Of a stretch of DNA of 64,000 bases, positions 10,401 through 19,485 are shown piece after piece. The translations under genes were made by a program, and so were the position numbers. Each line of letters opens with the position of its first letter. Within the stretch, counting starts at the first letter, position 1. Source of the DNA: Labilibacter marinus (lineage in GTDB: Bacteria; Bacteroidota; Bacteroidia; Bacteroidales; Marinilabiliaceae); assembly GCF_001659685.2 (NCBI RefSeq), contig NZ_LXYE02000044.1:62001-126000 (forward strand), written 5' to 3'. The notes beneath the pieces were generated by a model. It was not told the origin of the DNA and searched no databases. It saw only the letters and a list, made by a program, of their open reading frames with translations.

Positions 10401-11644
10401 ATAAAGATTATTGGAGACAGATTCAAAATGTATCAGACGAAGATATATGGGCTGTAAAATCGGGACTTCGTACCAAATTAATTGACTTTGTAAAAGCCAG
10501 AATGGCCGGCAACATGTCCAACAGCCATTCCGACCCATCTCAGATTGTTGAAGTAATTGATGCTATCGACGATAAAGCCTTAACCATTGGCTTTGCTCGT
10601 AGGTTTGCTACTTATAAAAGAGCTCACCTCCTATTTACAGATGAAAAGCGATTGTCAGAAATTGTAAATAATCCTGATAAACCTGTTCAGTTTATATTTG
10701 CAGGTAAAGCACACCCTGCTGATGGAGGAGGACAATCGTTGATTAAACATATTGTAGAAATTTCTAAAAAACCAGAATTCTTAGGTAAGATTATCTTTTT
10801 AGAGAATTATGACATGGAACTGGCCAAGCGCTTAGTTAGTGGTGTCGACATATGGCTTAATACGCCTACGCGACCTTTAGAAGCGTCTGGCACCAGTGGA
10901 GAAAAGGCTGAGTTAAATGGAGTATTAAACTTTAGTGTACTTGATGGATGGTGGTACGAAGGCTATCGAGAAGGTGCAGGTTGGGCATTGTCCGACAAAA
11001 GAACCTACGACGACCAGAATTATCAGGATGAGTTAGATGCTGCAACCATTTATAGCATGTTCGAGAATGATGTAGTGCCTTTGTTTTATAACAAAAACGA
11101 AAAGGGCATTTCTACCGGTTGGATTCAATACATTAAAAACTCTATTGCTGAGATAGCTCCAACATACACCACTAAACGTATGATGGATGACTACCTTGAT
11201 CGTTTTTACTTAAAAATGGATAGTAATCTTAAAACCTTAGTAGCGGATGATTGCAAAAAAGTAAGAGAGATTACAGACTGGAAAAGGAAAGTTAAATCGA
11301 ACTGGAACGACGTTGAGGTAATTAACGTTGAAATGCCAGATATTTATGCTCGCCAGCTAGGTATTGGCGAAACATATCAAATTAATTTATCCATCGATTT
11401 AAAAGCATTAATTGGCACAGAGATGAGTGTACAAGCTATTTTCGCCGATGTAAATGACGATGGATCTGCAAAGATGTTGAGTTTAGAGCAGTTTAAACTA
11501 GAAAGAACAGAAGGTTCCAAATTACATTATTCCCTGAATCATAAATTAAATATTCCAGGTGTATATAATTTTGGAATTCGCATGTTCCCTGTTAATCCAG
11601 ACTCTATTTCTCAAACGGACATCTGCTGTGTTAGATGGATATAA
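7415..11644 (+). CDS. Glycogen synthase (GT3-like) / alpha-glucan phosphorylase (GT35) fusion
   Basis: This is a 1409-residue two-enzyme protein. Residues about 1-550 resemble eukaryotic-type glycogen synthase: FETSWEVCNKMGGIHTV at the start and YYEPWGYTPLESLAF as the C-terminal E-x7-E block. From about residue 575 a DUF3417 segment (LSQNLWWTWNYQA) begins a short-form alpha-glucan phosphorylase, which includes EASGTSGEKAELNG; Lys1164 there is the expected pyridoxal-phosphate lysine. The two halves catalyse chain elongation and phosphorolysis of the same polymer. Fused proteins of this architecture are known in Bacteroidota. There is no signal peptide and no frameshift. The GT3 relationship suggests UDP-glucose as donor, which is an inference. 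Confidence 0.9.
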   Translation: MTDNYLKPDYIFETSWEVCNKMGGIHTVLSTKALTLVENFGDKIIFIGPDVHAGQNNPEFIEDDSLFPEWREVLPKDGLRVKIGKWKVVGEPIALLIDFSSFIPQKNDILSRFWELYKVDSLSGQWDYIESSLFGYAVGKVIESFYKCYLNITNKVVAHFNEWMTGSGALYLKNGLPQIATMFTTHATVVGRSLAGNGEPLYDYLESFNADQQSHKIGVVAKHSLEKNCARNVDCFTTVSEITAKECAQFMERQVDVVTPNGFESDFVPKGADFDNKRDYARTQLKKVSEALLGYKVSDDALFVANSGRYEYRNKGIDVFLDGLKHLNDNDDYKRETIVFVLIPANNYGARKDLIAKLNNESNEDLENPFLTHGLNDLGYDPIINKLQDIHLNNEEDDTVKLIFVPSYLNGNDGIFNIPYYDILIGMDLTVFPSYYEPWGYTPLESLAFYIPTITTNLAGFGIWATQFSNGINDGVAVIERNDHNNEETATAISDSIEEFAGKSPKEISVIREKAKKIADGVEWDSLIEYYYKSYDVALKAVENRKEQIGEIKLEKRIHVKPEKSAFPVWKKLFVKSKLPERIKNLRELSQNLWWTWNYQATELFESIDKEIWLESGKDPIKLLERVSYDYLVELAEKPTFIEELDKIYNMFRTYMDRPRKSDPSIAYFSMEYGISDVLKIYSGGLGVLAGDYLKEASDSNVNMTAIGLLYKFGYFRQSVTINGDQQANFDKQEFSNQPITEVKDTDGTPLVLQMSPPGRTVHVKVWKAEVGKISLYLLDTDHELNSESDRHITHSLYGGDWENRLKQEILLGMGGIQLLDTLGIKTNLFHCNEGHAALINISRLIKHIQGDYSFSEALELVRASTLFTTHTPVPAGHDKFDEDLIRIYFRHIPEKLQISWDDFMALGRENPLDKNEKFSMSVLAVKTSQQINGVSWLHGEVSRNMFQNLWKGFFPEEVPIGYVTNGVHYGTWTSCDWQRLYEDKFDQNFKSDLSNKDYWRQIQNVSDEDIWAVKSGLRTKLIDFVKARMAGNMSNSHSDPSQIVEVIDAIDDKALTIGFARRFATYKRAHLLFTDEKRLSEIVNNPDKPVQFIFAGKAHPADGGGQSLIKHIVEISKKPEFLGKIIFLENYDMELAKRLVSGVDIWLNTPTRPLEASGTSGEKAELNGVLNFSVLDGWWYEGYREGAGWALSDKRTYDDQNYQDELDAATIYSMFENDVVPLFYNKNEKGISTGWIQYIKNSIAEIAPTYTTKRMMDDYLDRFYLKMDSNLKTLVADDCKKVREITDWKRKVKSNWNDVEVINVEMPDIYARQLGIGETYQINLSIDLKALIGTEMSVQAIFADVNDDGSAKMLSLEQFKLERTEGSKLHYSLNHKLNIPGVYNFGIRMFPVNPDSISQTDICCVRWI

Positions 11645-11714
11645 GTTAAATTGGACATTTAGTATTAGTCATTGATTTTTCGTCCGTGATTAATTATTTA
11701 AATAAAATTGTATG

Positions 11715-11754
11715 AAAAAATAAGGGCTTCCAATTGGAAGCCCTTATTTTTTTT
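11715..11754. terminator. Bidirectional terminator between fusion gene and branching enzyme
   Basis: A perfect palindrome (taagggcttccaa / ttggaagccctta) is flanked by A6 on the left and T8 on the right. It serves both convergent genes. Confidence 0.9.
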
Positions 11755-11785
11755 ATTTCTAATCTCTTTATTTTCAATATTGCTA

Positions 11786-13801
11786 TTAATGAACACTTTT
11801 GGGAGGAATCCTTTTCATAACAAAGGCTGTTCGAGCTGGAAGATAAAGCTTAAGTTGGTATTGATCTTGGTTGTATGGCATGCGGTGCGTATAATACGAT
11901 ATGGATTCATCCACGTTACTATAGCCCCCAAATGCAGTATTATCTGTACTTAAAACAATTTTATATCGTCCTGCATCGGTAAAAATACCATAATCGGTGT
12001 AAGAGTTAGTAGGCGAAAAATTAAATACGAAGTAATACTCGCCTCTTTTAAAGCACATTATTTGATCCGCTTCGTTAATGTTCATCGCATAGCAAGGCTC
12101 GTTATTTTGCAGAAAGCCACCTTTTGCTTCTTTAATCATTACCTTATCAAATTCTGCCAAAAATTTAAACTTCAGATCAGGATTATCCATCAAGCTCCAT
12201 TGTCTGCGGGCATATTTATGCGACCATCCATTTCCTTCGCGCGGAAAATCAATCCATTCTGGATGCCCAAACTCATTTCCCATAAAATTTAAGTATCCAC
12301 CATAGGCCGTTGACAAAGTGGCCAAACGAATCATTTTATGCAAAGCCAACCCTCTATCAATCACTAAACTTTCCGAAGCCAAATCCATCTTATCATACAT
12401 CTCCTTATCTACCAATCGGAAAATGATGGTTTTATCTCCCACCAAGGCCTGATCATGTGATTCCGCGTACGAAATAGTTTTCTCGCCATAGCGATGTTGC
12501 GACAGCTCATGAAAAATCTGACCTACATTCCAGTTTTCATCTGCACGCTCCTTAATCATCTTTATCCAAAAATCGGGCACTCCCATGGATAGGCGGTAAT
12601 CAAAACCCAAACCTCCATTTTCAACCGTATCGGCTAAACCTGGTAACCCGCTCATATCCTCGGCAACAGTCATAGCGTGCGGATTAATTTGGTGGATAAG
12701 CTGATTAGCTAATGTTAAATAGGTCATGGCATCCGTATCTTCTGTACCATTAAAATAGTCGGCATACGAAGAAAAAGCATACTCCAAACCATGATGTACA
12801 TATAACATACTTGTTACTCCATCAAAACGGAATCCATCAAAATGAAATTCCTCAATCCAATAACGGCAGTTACTGAGTAAAAACTGCAGCACCTCTGTTT
12901 TGCCATAGTTAAAACACTTACTATCCCAAGCTGGATGGTCACCCTTTCCACCATCATGAAAATACTGATATGCAGTACCATCGAAACGGCCAATTCCTTC
13001 CACCTCGTTTTTAACCGCATGCGAATGCACAATGTCCATGATAACAGCTATCCCATTTTTATGGGCTTCGTTAATCAAATCTTTTAATTCTTCTGGTGTT
13101 CCAAAACGTGAAGAAACTGCAAAAAAGTTGGATACATGATAACCAAAACTACCGTAATAAGGATGTTCTTGAATGGCCATTAACTGAATGGTAGTATATC
13201 CTGCTTTTATAATTTTTGGAAGAATGTCGTTTTTAAACTCGGTATAGGAATTTACTTTTTCCTCTTCAGAAGACATCCCTACATGTCCCTCGTAAATTAA
13301 AAGTGGATTTACCTGAGGAATGAAGCCTTCATCCTCCCACTTAAATTCCGTTTCGGGTTTCCAGACTTGCGCACTAAATATTTTAGTTTCGTCATCCTGA
13401 ACAACTCTGTTAATATATGAAGGTAAACGCAAACCGTCTCCACCTTCCCAAAACATATGTAGTTTAAATAAGCTACCATGTTTTAAAACTGTTTTAGGAA
13501 TAAAAACTTCCCAGTTTCCATGGTCTAACTGATTAAACTTATACTTATCATCACACTTCCACTCGCTAAACTCACCAATTAAAAATATTTGGGTAGCATT
13601 GGGTGCCCATTCTCTTAAGCGAAAAAAGTCGTTTTCTTCGTGCAGGCCATAATATTCATAGCCTCCCGCCATCTGGTATAAATCACCAAAAATATTGTTG
13701 AGGTATGATACTTTATTGTTATAGTGATCAATTCGTCCTTTGATTGCTTCTTCAAAAGGTTGTAACCACGGATCGTTTTTTACAAATACAGGTGTGTCCA
13801 T
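11786..13801 (-). CDS. glgB: 1,4-alpha-glucan branching enzyme (GH13, eukaryotic-type)
   Basis: This 671-residue enzyme has an N-terminal CBM48 domain (about 45-150, with LREWAPNATQIFLIGEFSEW), a GH13 barrel and an all-beta C-terminal domain. Catalytic residues are Asp327 (DGFRFDGVT), Glu381 (VAEDMSG) and His449-Asp450 (ESHDQ). The length and the GSFGYHVSNFFA and DGVTSMLY blocks fit the eukaryote-like GH13_8 subgroup. It creates alpha-1,6 branches and completes the glycogen set. It is transcribed towards the synthase-phosphorylase gene and shares its terminator. An operator-like palindrome lies 54 bases upstream of its start. Confidence 0.93.
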   Translation of the reverse strand: MDTPVFVKNDPWLQPFEEAIKGRIDHYNNKVSYLNNIFGDLYQMAGGYEYYGLHEENDFFRLREWAPNATQIFLIGEFSEWKCDDKYKFNQLDHGNWEVFIPKTVLKHGSLFKLHMFWEGGDGLRLPSYINRVVQDDETKIFSAQVWKPETEFKWEDEGFIPQVNPLLIYEGHVGMSSEEEKVNSYTEFKNDILPKIIKAGYTTIQLMAIQEHPYYGSFGYHVSNFFAVSSRFGTPEELKDLINEAHKNGIAVIMDIVHSHAVKNEVEGIGRFDGTAYQYFHDGGKGDHPAWDSKCFNYGKTEVLQFLLSNCRYWIEEFHFDGFRFDGVTSMLYVHHGLEYAFSSYADYFNGTEDTDAMTYLTLANQLIHQINPHAMTVAEDMSGLPGLADTVENGGLGFDYRLSMGVPDFWIKMIKERADENWNVGQIFHELSQHRYGEKTISYAESHDQALVGDKTIIFRLVDKEMYDKMDLASESLVIDRGLALHKMIRLATLSTAYGGYLNFMGNEFGHPEWIDFPREGNGWSHKYARRQWSLMDNPDLKFKFLAEFDKVMIKEAKGGFLQNNEPCYAMNINEADQIMCFKRGEYYFVFNFSPTNSYTDYGIFTDAGRYKIVLSTDNTAFGGYSNVDESISYYTHRMPYNQDQYQLKLYLPARTAFVMKRIPPKSVH

Positions 13802-13849
13802 AATAAAATTAGGATTTGTTTGTTGCTTAGTTCATGTTTATTACGTCTA

Positions 13850-13868
13850 AACTAAAAACGTTTTAGTT
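13850..13868. promoter_or_regulatory. Operator-like palindrome upstream of the branching enzyme
   Basis: The inverted repeat aactaaaa-acg-ttttagtt contains the fully symmetric core AAAACGTTTT (13855-13864). A central CG flanked by A/T arms is typical of LacI-family operators. No such regulator is encoded in the window, so the assignment is tentative. Confidence 0.35.
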
Positions 13869-13973
13869 TTATAGATAACCATACCCCCAATATAGCAACT
13901 GTATTTGGCAAACTATCTATATTTTTTAGAAAATTTGATCCTTTAATTAGCACTGTTTTTGTTTTGAGAATTG

Positions 13974-13981
13974 TAACTTTG
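13974..13981 (+). promoter_or_regulatory. Possible -7 element (TAACTTTG) of the sigma-54 activator operon
   Basis: The octamer matches the Bacteroidota -7 consensus TAnnTTTG exactly and lies 73 bases before the start codon. No -33 TTTG is found at the usual spacing, so this is weak. Confidence 0.25.
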
Positions 13982-14054
13982 TCAGGCTTTACTGAAAATA
14001 TTTCAGGCTCTTGGTAAAGTCAACCATTAAATAACAACATCAAAAATATTAATC

Positions 14055-15308
14055 ATGGATATACAGCAGATAAAACAACGCTTTGGGATTATCGGTAATT
14101 CATATAGTTTAAACAGGGCTATTGATGTTGCAGTTCAGGTAGCCCCTACCGATTTATCTGTTTTAATAAGTGGTGAGAGTGGTACAGGAAAAGAGGTGTT
14201 TCCTAAAATCATTCATCAATTTAGTGCTCGCAAACATGGCCCATACATAGCTGTTAACTGTGGTGCAATACCAGAAGGGACTATAGACTCAGAGCTTTTC
14301 GGTCACGAAAAAGGAGCCTTTACAGGAGCCTTATCCGACAGAAAAGGGTACTTTGAAGAAGCCAACAACGGCACCATATTTTTAGATGAGATAGGTGAAC
14401 TTCCGCTTTCTACGCAGGTTAGACTTTTAAGAGTTTTAGAAGCTGGCGAGTTTATAAAAGTAGGTTCATCTAAGGTTTTAAAAACCAATGTGAGAGTGGT
14501 TGCTGCAACCAATGTAATGATGGAAAAAGCTACGCAGGAAGGTAAGTTTAGAGAAGACTTATTTTATCGATTAAGTAGTGTACCTATCAATATTCCTCCT
14601 TTACGCGAAAGAGCCGATGATATTTATTTGTTATTTAGAAAGTTTTCGAACGATTTTGCTGATAGATATCGTATGCCAGCCATTAAGTTGCAGCCAGAAG
14701 CACGCGAACTCATCAACCGATATCGCTGGCCTGGAAACATACGTCAGTTAAAAAATATTACAGAGCAGATTTCAGTCATCGAAGAAAATCGAGATATCAG
14801 CGGCGAAGTAATGACAGGGTATATTCCATTTAACACAGGAAATAATTTACCCGCCGTTATGGAGAATCCTCCCGGAGGAGAAGCTTCTTTTGCTAATGAG
14901 CGCGAAATATTATACAAAGTTCTTTTTGATATGAAAAAGGACATGGGTGACTTAAAAAAGTTGGTATTGGAGATGATTCAGCAAGATGGCTCTATCAATG
15001 CACAAGGTGAGCATGCCCATATCATTCAAAAACTATATAACCAAGAAACAGATTTTACGGCTAATGCGCCACAACAAGGAGAAGCCCCTGTGATTATAAA
15101 CAATGCGCCACCTAATAATATACATGGTAGCATTGAGGATACCGAAGAATTTGTAGAGGAATCCTTATCGTTGGAAGACAAGGAAATTGAGCTAATTAAA
15201 AAAGCCTTAGATAAATATAATGGCAAACGTAAATATGCGGCACAAGAATTGGGGATATCTGAACGTACACTTTATCGAAAAATTAAAGAATATAACATTA
15301 CTAATTAA
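14055..15308 (+). CDS. Sigma-54-dependent transcriptional activator lacking a sensor domain
   Basis: This 417-residue bacterial enhancer-binding protein starts directly with the AAA+ domain. The Walker A motif is GESGTGKE (residues 40-47, Lys46), the sigma-54 contact loop is GAFTGA (87-92), and the Walker B motif is in TIFLDEIGE. A Fis-type helix-turn-helix closes the protein (KYAAQELGISERTLYRKIKE). There is no receiver, GAF or PAS domain at the N-terminus, so activity must be controlled by another protein, by expression, or by the long acidic linker between about 245 and 380. It heads an operon with lptE, a TPR-like gene and secG. Confidence 0.92.
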   Translation: MDIQQIKQRFGIIGNSYSLNRAIDVAVQVAPTDLSVLISGESGTGKEVFPKIIHQFSARKHGPYIAVNCGAIPEGTIDSELFGHEKGAFTGALSDRKGYFEEANNGTIFLDEIGELPLSTQVRLLRVLEAGEFIKVGSSKVLKTNVRVVAATNVMMEKATQEGKFREDLFYRLSSVPINIPPLRERADDIYLLFRKFSNDFADRYRMPAIKLQPEARELINRYRWPGNIRQLKNITEQISVIEENRDISGEVMTGYIPFNTGNNLPAVMENPPGGEASFANEREILYKVLFDMKKDMGDLKKLVLEMIQQDGSINAQGEHAHIIQKLYNQETDFTANAPQQGEAPVIINNAPPNNIHGSIEDTEEFVEESLSLEDKEIELIKKALDKYNGKRKYAAQELGISERTLYRKIKEYNITN

Positions 15309-15309
15309 C

Positions 15310-15810
15310 ATGAGGAATTTACTTATATATCTGGTTCTGCTTATTGGACTGTCTAGTTGTGCCATTAATTTCACTTTAAACGGAGCCTCGGTTCCTGATA
15401 ATTTAAAAACATTTACCGTACAATATTTTGAAAATAGAGCTCCTTTAATAAATCCAACTTTAAGTCAGGAATTTACCGAAGCGCTAAAAGATAGAGTCAC
15501 CAATGAATCCAGATTAGCACTAACAGAGGAAAATGGAGATATCGATTTTTCGGGGCAAATAACAGGATACAGTATTCGTCCGATGGCGATTCAAGCGGAT
15601 GCACTTTCGGCAGAAACGCGATTGACGGTAACTGTTAAAGTAACCTATCGTAATTTTAAAGATCCTCAGCAAGGCTGGGAATCATCCTTTAAAGCATACC
15701 AAGATTACCCTAGCGAGCAAAACATCAATGAAATTGAAAGTGAGCTGACAGAATTAATCATTGAACAAATAACGCAGGATATTTTTAACAAAGCATTTTC
15801 AGACTGGTAG
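15310..15810 (+). CDS. lptE: LptE-family LPS-assembly lipoprotein
   Basis: Starting at ATG 15310 gives 166 residues with a lipoprotein signal peptide ending in LIGLSSC (Cys17). The longer open frame upstream overlaps the activator gene by 89 bases and would bury the signal peptide, so it is rejected. The body (VPDNLKTFTVQYFENRAPL ... FTEALKDRVTNESRL) matches the Bacteroidota LptE family, whose members plug the LptD barrel that places lipopolysaccharide in the outer leaflet. The start lies one base after the activator stop, which implies translational coupling. Confidence 0.85.
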   Translation: MRNLLIYLVLLIGLSSCAINFTLNGASVPDNLKTFTVQYFENRAPLINPTLSQEFTEALKDRVTNESRLALTEENGDIDFSGQITGYSIRPMAIQADALSAETRLTVTVKVTYRNFKDPQQGWESSFKAYQDYPSEQNINEIESELTELIIEQITQDIFNKAFSDW

Positions 15811-15819
15811 TCAATTGTA

Positions 15820-16746
15820 ATGAATAAAGCTCAATTTGCTGATATAATAAGGAATCCTGAATCTGTTTCGGAAGAAACGCTATCTGGCATGAAGGAGATA
15901 CTAGAAGCGTATCCATTTTTTCAGATGGGTAGAATGCTGTGGTTAAAAAACTTGCATAAGCTCGACCATATCCGATATAACAGCGAACTTAAAACTTCAG
16001 CTGCCTTTATTCCAGATAGAACTAAGTTATTTCAAATCATTAATAATATAGTTCCTCAAAGTAATATTGAAACAGAAGAGATAAGTGAAACTTCAGAAGC
16101 TCTTAAAACTACACCTGAGGTATTAAATACTGAGGATACAGGAATAGAGAATGCTGAAACAGAAGAAGCTTCGATTACGGTTACGGATAATTATCTCGAT
16201 GCATCGGATGATTTTATAGATGAAGATGGACAGGTATTTAACTTTACTGCAAAAAAGCCTGATGAAGAAAAAGAAGAGGCTGAACCTGAAGTTCAGAATA
16301 TTGTTTTACCTGCCGCTGATTTGCTGGATTATGAAATGACCACATCTTCTTCATACATACTTCCTGAATTAAAGGAAGAGGAGGATACAGATGAGAATTC
16401 TACCAAATCATTTTCGGATTGGTTACATGCTATGCATTATACACAGCCCGCTAAAAAAGAGGAGGCTAAAGATCCCGTTAAGAAAGGAATGGACTTAATT
16501 GACAATTTCCTGAATAGTAAACCACAGATGGTTGCCAATCCATCTAAAAAGACAAAAGAGCTTGATTTAAGTAGTGATAGTACCAGTGCTAAAGATGATA
16601 TTTTAACCGAAACATTGGCCGAGATATACATCAAACAAGGCAACAAAAACAAGGCTATTTCGATTTTTGAAAAATTACACTTGAAATATCCTGAAAAAAG
16701 TGCTTACTTTGCACGTCGAATTAAGGAAATAAAAGAAAATCAATAA
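15820..16746 (+). CDS. Conserved Bacteroidota protein with C-terminal TPR-like helices
   Basis: This 308-residue protein has no signal peptide. Its N-terminal 80 residues (AYPFFQMGRMLWLKNL) are helical, the middle (about 85-215) is very acidic and likely disordered, and the last 50 residues form a tetratricopeptide-like pair (ETLAEIYIKQGNKNKAISIF). Such proteins sit between lptE and secG in related genomes. I do not know its function. The gene lies 9 bases after lptE and 14 before secG, within one operon. Confidence 0.7.
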   Translation: MNKAQFADIIRNPESVSEETLSGMKEILEAYPFFQMGRMLWLKNLHKLDHIRYNSELKTSAAFIPDRTKLFQIINNIVPQSNIETEEISETSEALKTTPEVLNTEDTGIENAETEEASITVTDNYLDASDDFIDEDGQVFNFTAKKPDEEKEEAEPEVQNIVLPAADLLDYEMTTSSSYILPELKEEEDTDENSTKSFSDWLHAMHYTQPAKKEEAKDPVKKGMDLIDNFLNSKPQMVANPSKKTKELDLSSDSTSAKDDILTETLAEIYIKQGNKNKAISIFEKLHLKYPEKSAYFARRIKEIKENQ

Positions 16747-16760
16747 AATAAATAAAAGAT

Positions 16761-17114
16761 ATGTATTCAGTTGTATCTGTTCTAGTAATAGTAGTAAGTA
16801 TCGCTTTGATACTAATAGTTTTGGTTCAAGATTCTAAAGGCGGAGGATTAGCTTCTAATTTTTCAGCATCAAACCAAATTATGGGGGTTAGAAAAACTAC
16901 CGACTTTTTAGGTAAAGCAACGTGGTATTTAGCTGCTAGTCTTTTAGCATTATCTTTAGTTGCAGTAATGGTTATTGAAAAGCCAGGTGTTGCTTCAGGC
17001 GACTCTGAACTTGATGATAAATTAAACCAGATTGCTCCTGTACAAACTGAGCTTCCGAGCTTTCCAGCGGCAGGTGGAGATGCAACTGACGAAAACGCAG
17101 GAACGCAAGAATAA
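16761..17114 (+). CDS. secG: Preprotein translocase subunit SecG
   Basis: This 117-residue protein has the two transmembrane helices of SecG (about 2-22 and 52-72) joined by a conserved loop, VQDSKGGGLASNF, followed by a glycine- and acid-rich C-terminal tail typical of Bacteroidota SecG. SecG assists SecYE in exporting unfolded proteins across the inner membrane. It is the last gene of the activator-lptE operon, and a strong terminator follows. Confidence 0.92.
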   Translation: MYSVVSVLVIVVSIALILIVLVQDSKGGGLASNFSASNQIMGVRKTTDFLGKATWYLAASLLALSLVAVMVIEKPGVASGDSELDDKLNQIAPVQTELPSFPAAGGDATDENAGTQE

Positions 17115-17137
17115 ACAACGTTTATACGAAAATATTT

Positions 17138-17169
17138 AAGTGCCGATATGTCATCATATCGGCACTTTT
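17138..17169 (+). terminator. Intrinsic terminator after secG
   Basis: A perfect 13-bp stem (aagtgccgatatg / catatcggcactt) with a 4-base loop ends in TTTT. Confidence 0.85.
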
Positions 17170-17313
17170 CGTTTCTACGCACAAGATATCAAATCAACAT
17201 AATACAAATAGTCACCTAGTTAGTTTCTTCATTTAGTCACTAACTAAGTATCCTATGTCATGCCTTCTATGCAATTATGTCAGTTCAATACACTCAAAAA
17301 GACAGATATTAGG

Positions 17314-17330
17314 ATTGGCACAGTTTATGA
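17314..17330 (+). promoter_or_regulatory. Weak sigma-54-like -24/-12 site upstream of groES
   Basis: The stretch ttggcacagtttatgaa has a perfect -24 half (TTGGCAC) but the -12 dinucleotide is GA instead of GC. It lies 51 bases upstream of groES and no CIRCE repeat is present. It is listed as a candidate only. Confidence 0.2.
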
Positions 17331-17380
17331 AAAAAGAAAGGCACAATAATAAATTGTTTAACTTTTAAATCATTTAAGAT

Positions 17381-17659
17381 ATGTCACAAGTACAAGGAAA
17401 GATTTTAGCTGGAAAAATTTTGGTTAAGCCTCAAGCGGCAGAAACAAAAACAGCTAGTGGAATCATTATTCCTGATTCAGCAAAAGAAAAGCCTCTTCAA
17501 GGAGAAGTTGTATTAGTAGGTGCTGAAAAAGCAGATGAGAAAATGGAAGTTGCTGCTGGCGACGTTGTTCTTTACGGTAAGTATGCTGGTACAGAATTAA
17601 ACATCGACGGAGTTGATTACTTACTAGTTTCTCAATCAGACGTATTATTCATTAAATAA
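17381..17659 (+). CDS. groES: Co-chaperonin GroES
   Basis: This 92-residue protein is the Hsp10 lid of the GroEL chamber. The mobile loop region (TASGIIIPDSAKEKP) and the KYAGTEL and DYLLVSQSDVLFI strands are canonical. It sits 27 bases upstream of groEL with no intervening hairpin, so the pair is one operon. No CIRCE inverted repeat is visible upstream, which suggests that HrcA does not control this operon. Confidence 0.97.
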   Translation: MSQVQGKILAGKILVKPQAAETKTASGIIIPDSAKEKPLQGEVVLVGAEKADEKMEVAAGDVVLYGKYAGTELNIDGVDYLLVSQSDVLFIK

Positions 17660-17683
17660 TTATCATCACAATTAAGTATTTAA

Positions 17684-19330
<1,647 letters not shown>

Positions 19331-19351
19331 GATAAAACATCTATATATTTC

Positions 19352-19385
19352 AAAGCCGATTCGAACATTCGAATCGGCTTTTTTG
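19352..19385 (+). terminator. Intrinsic terminator after groEL
   Basis: The palindrome aaagccgattcgaa / ttcgaatcggcttt ends in a T6 run. Confidence 0.9.
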
Positions 19386-19485
19386 TTTTAAATAAGATCA
19401 TCTATCAATAAGTATTATTCTTATATTTATTGTCAAAAATAAAACTCTACTATAATAACTAATTCTGAACTTAAATTTTAAGACT

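Noticed and set aside
11708-11953. Small plus-strand open frame near the glycogen terminator
   Set aside because: It runs through the bidirectional terminator and antisense to the branching enzyme; it is a shadow.
17171-17380. CIRCE/HrcA operator upstream of groES
   Set aside because: No TTAGCACTC-N9-GAGTGCTAA inverted repeat or near match is present.
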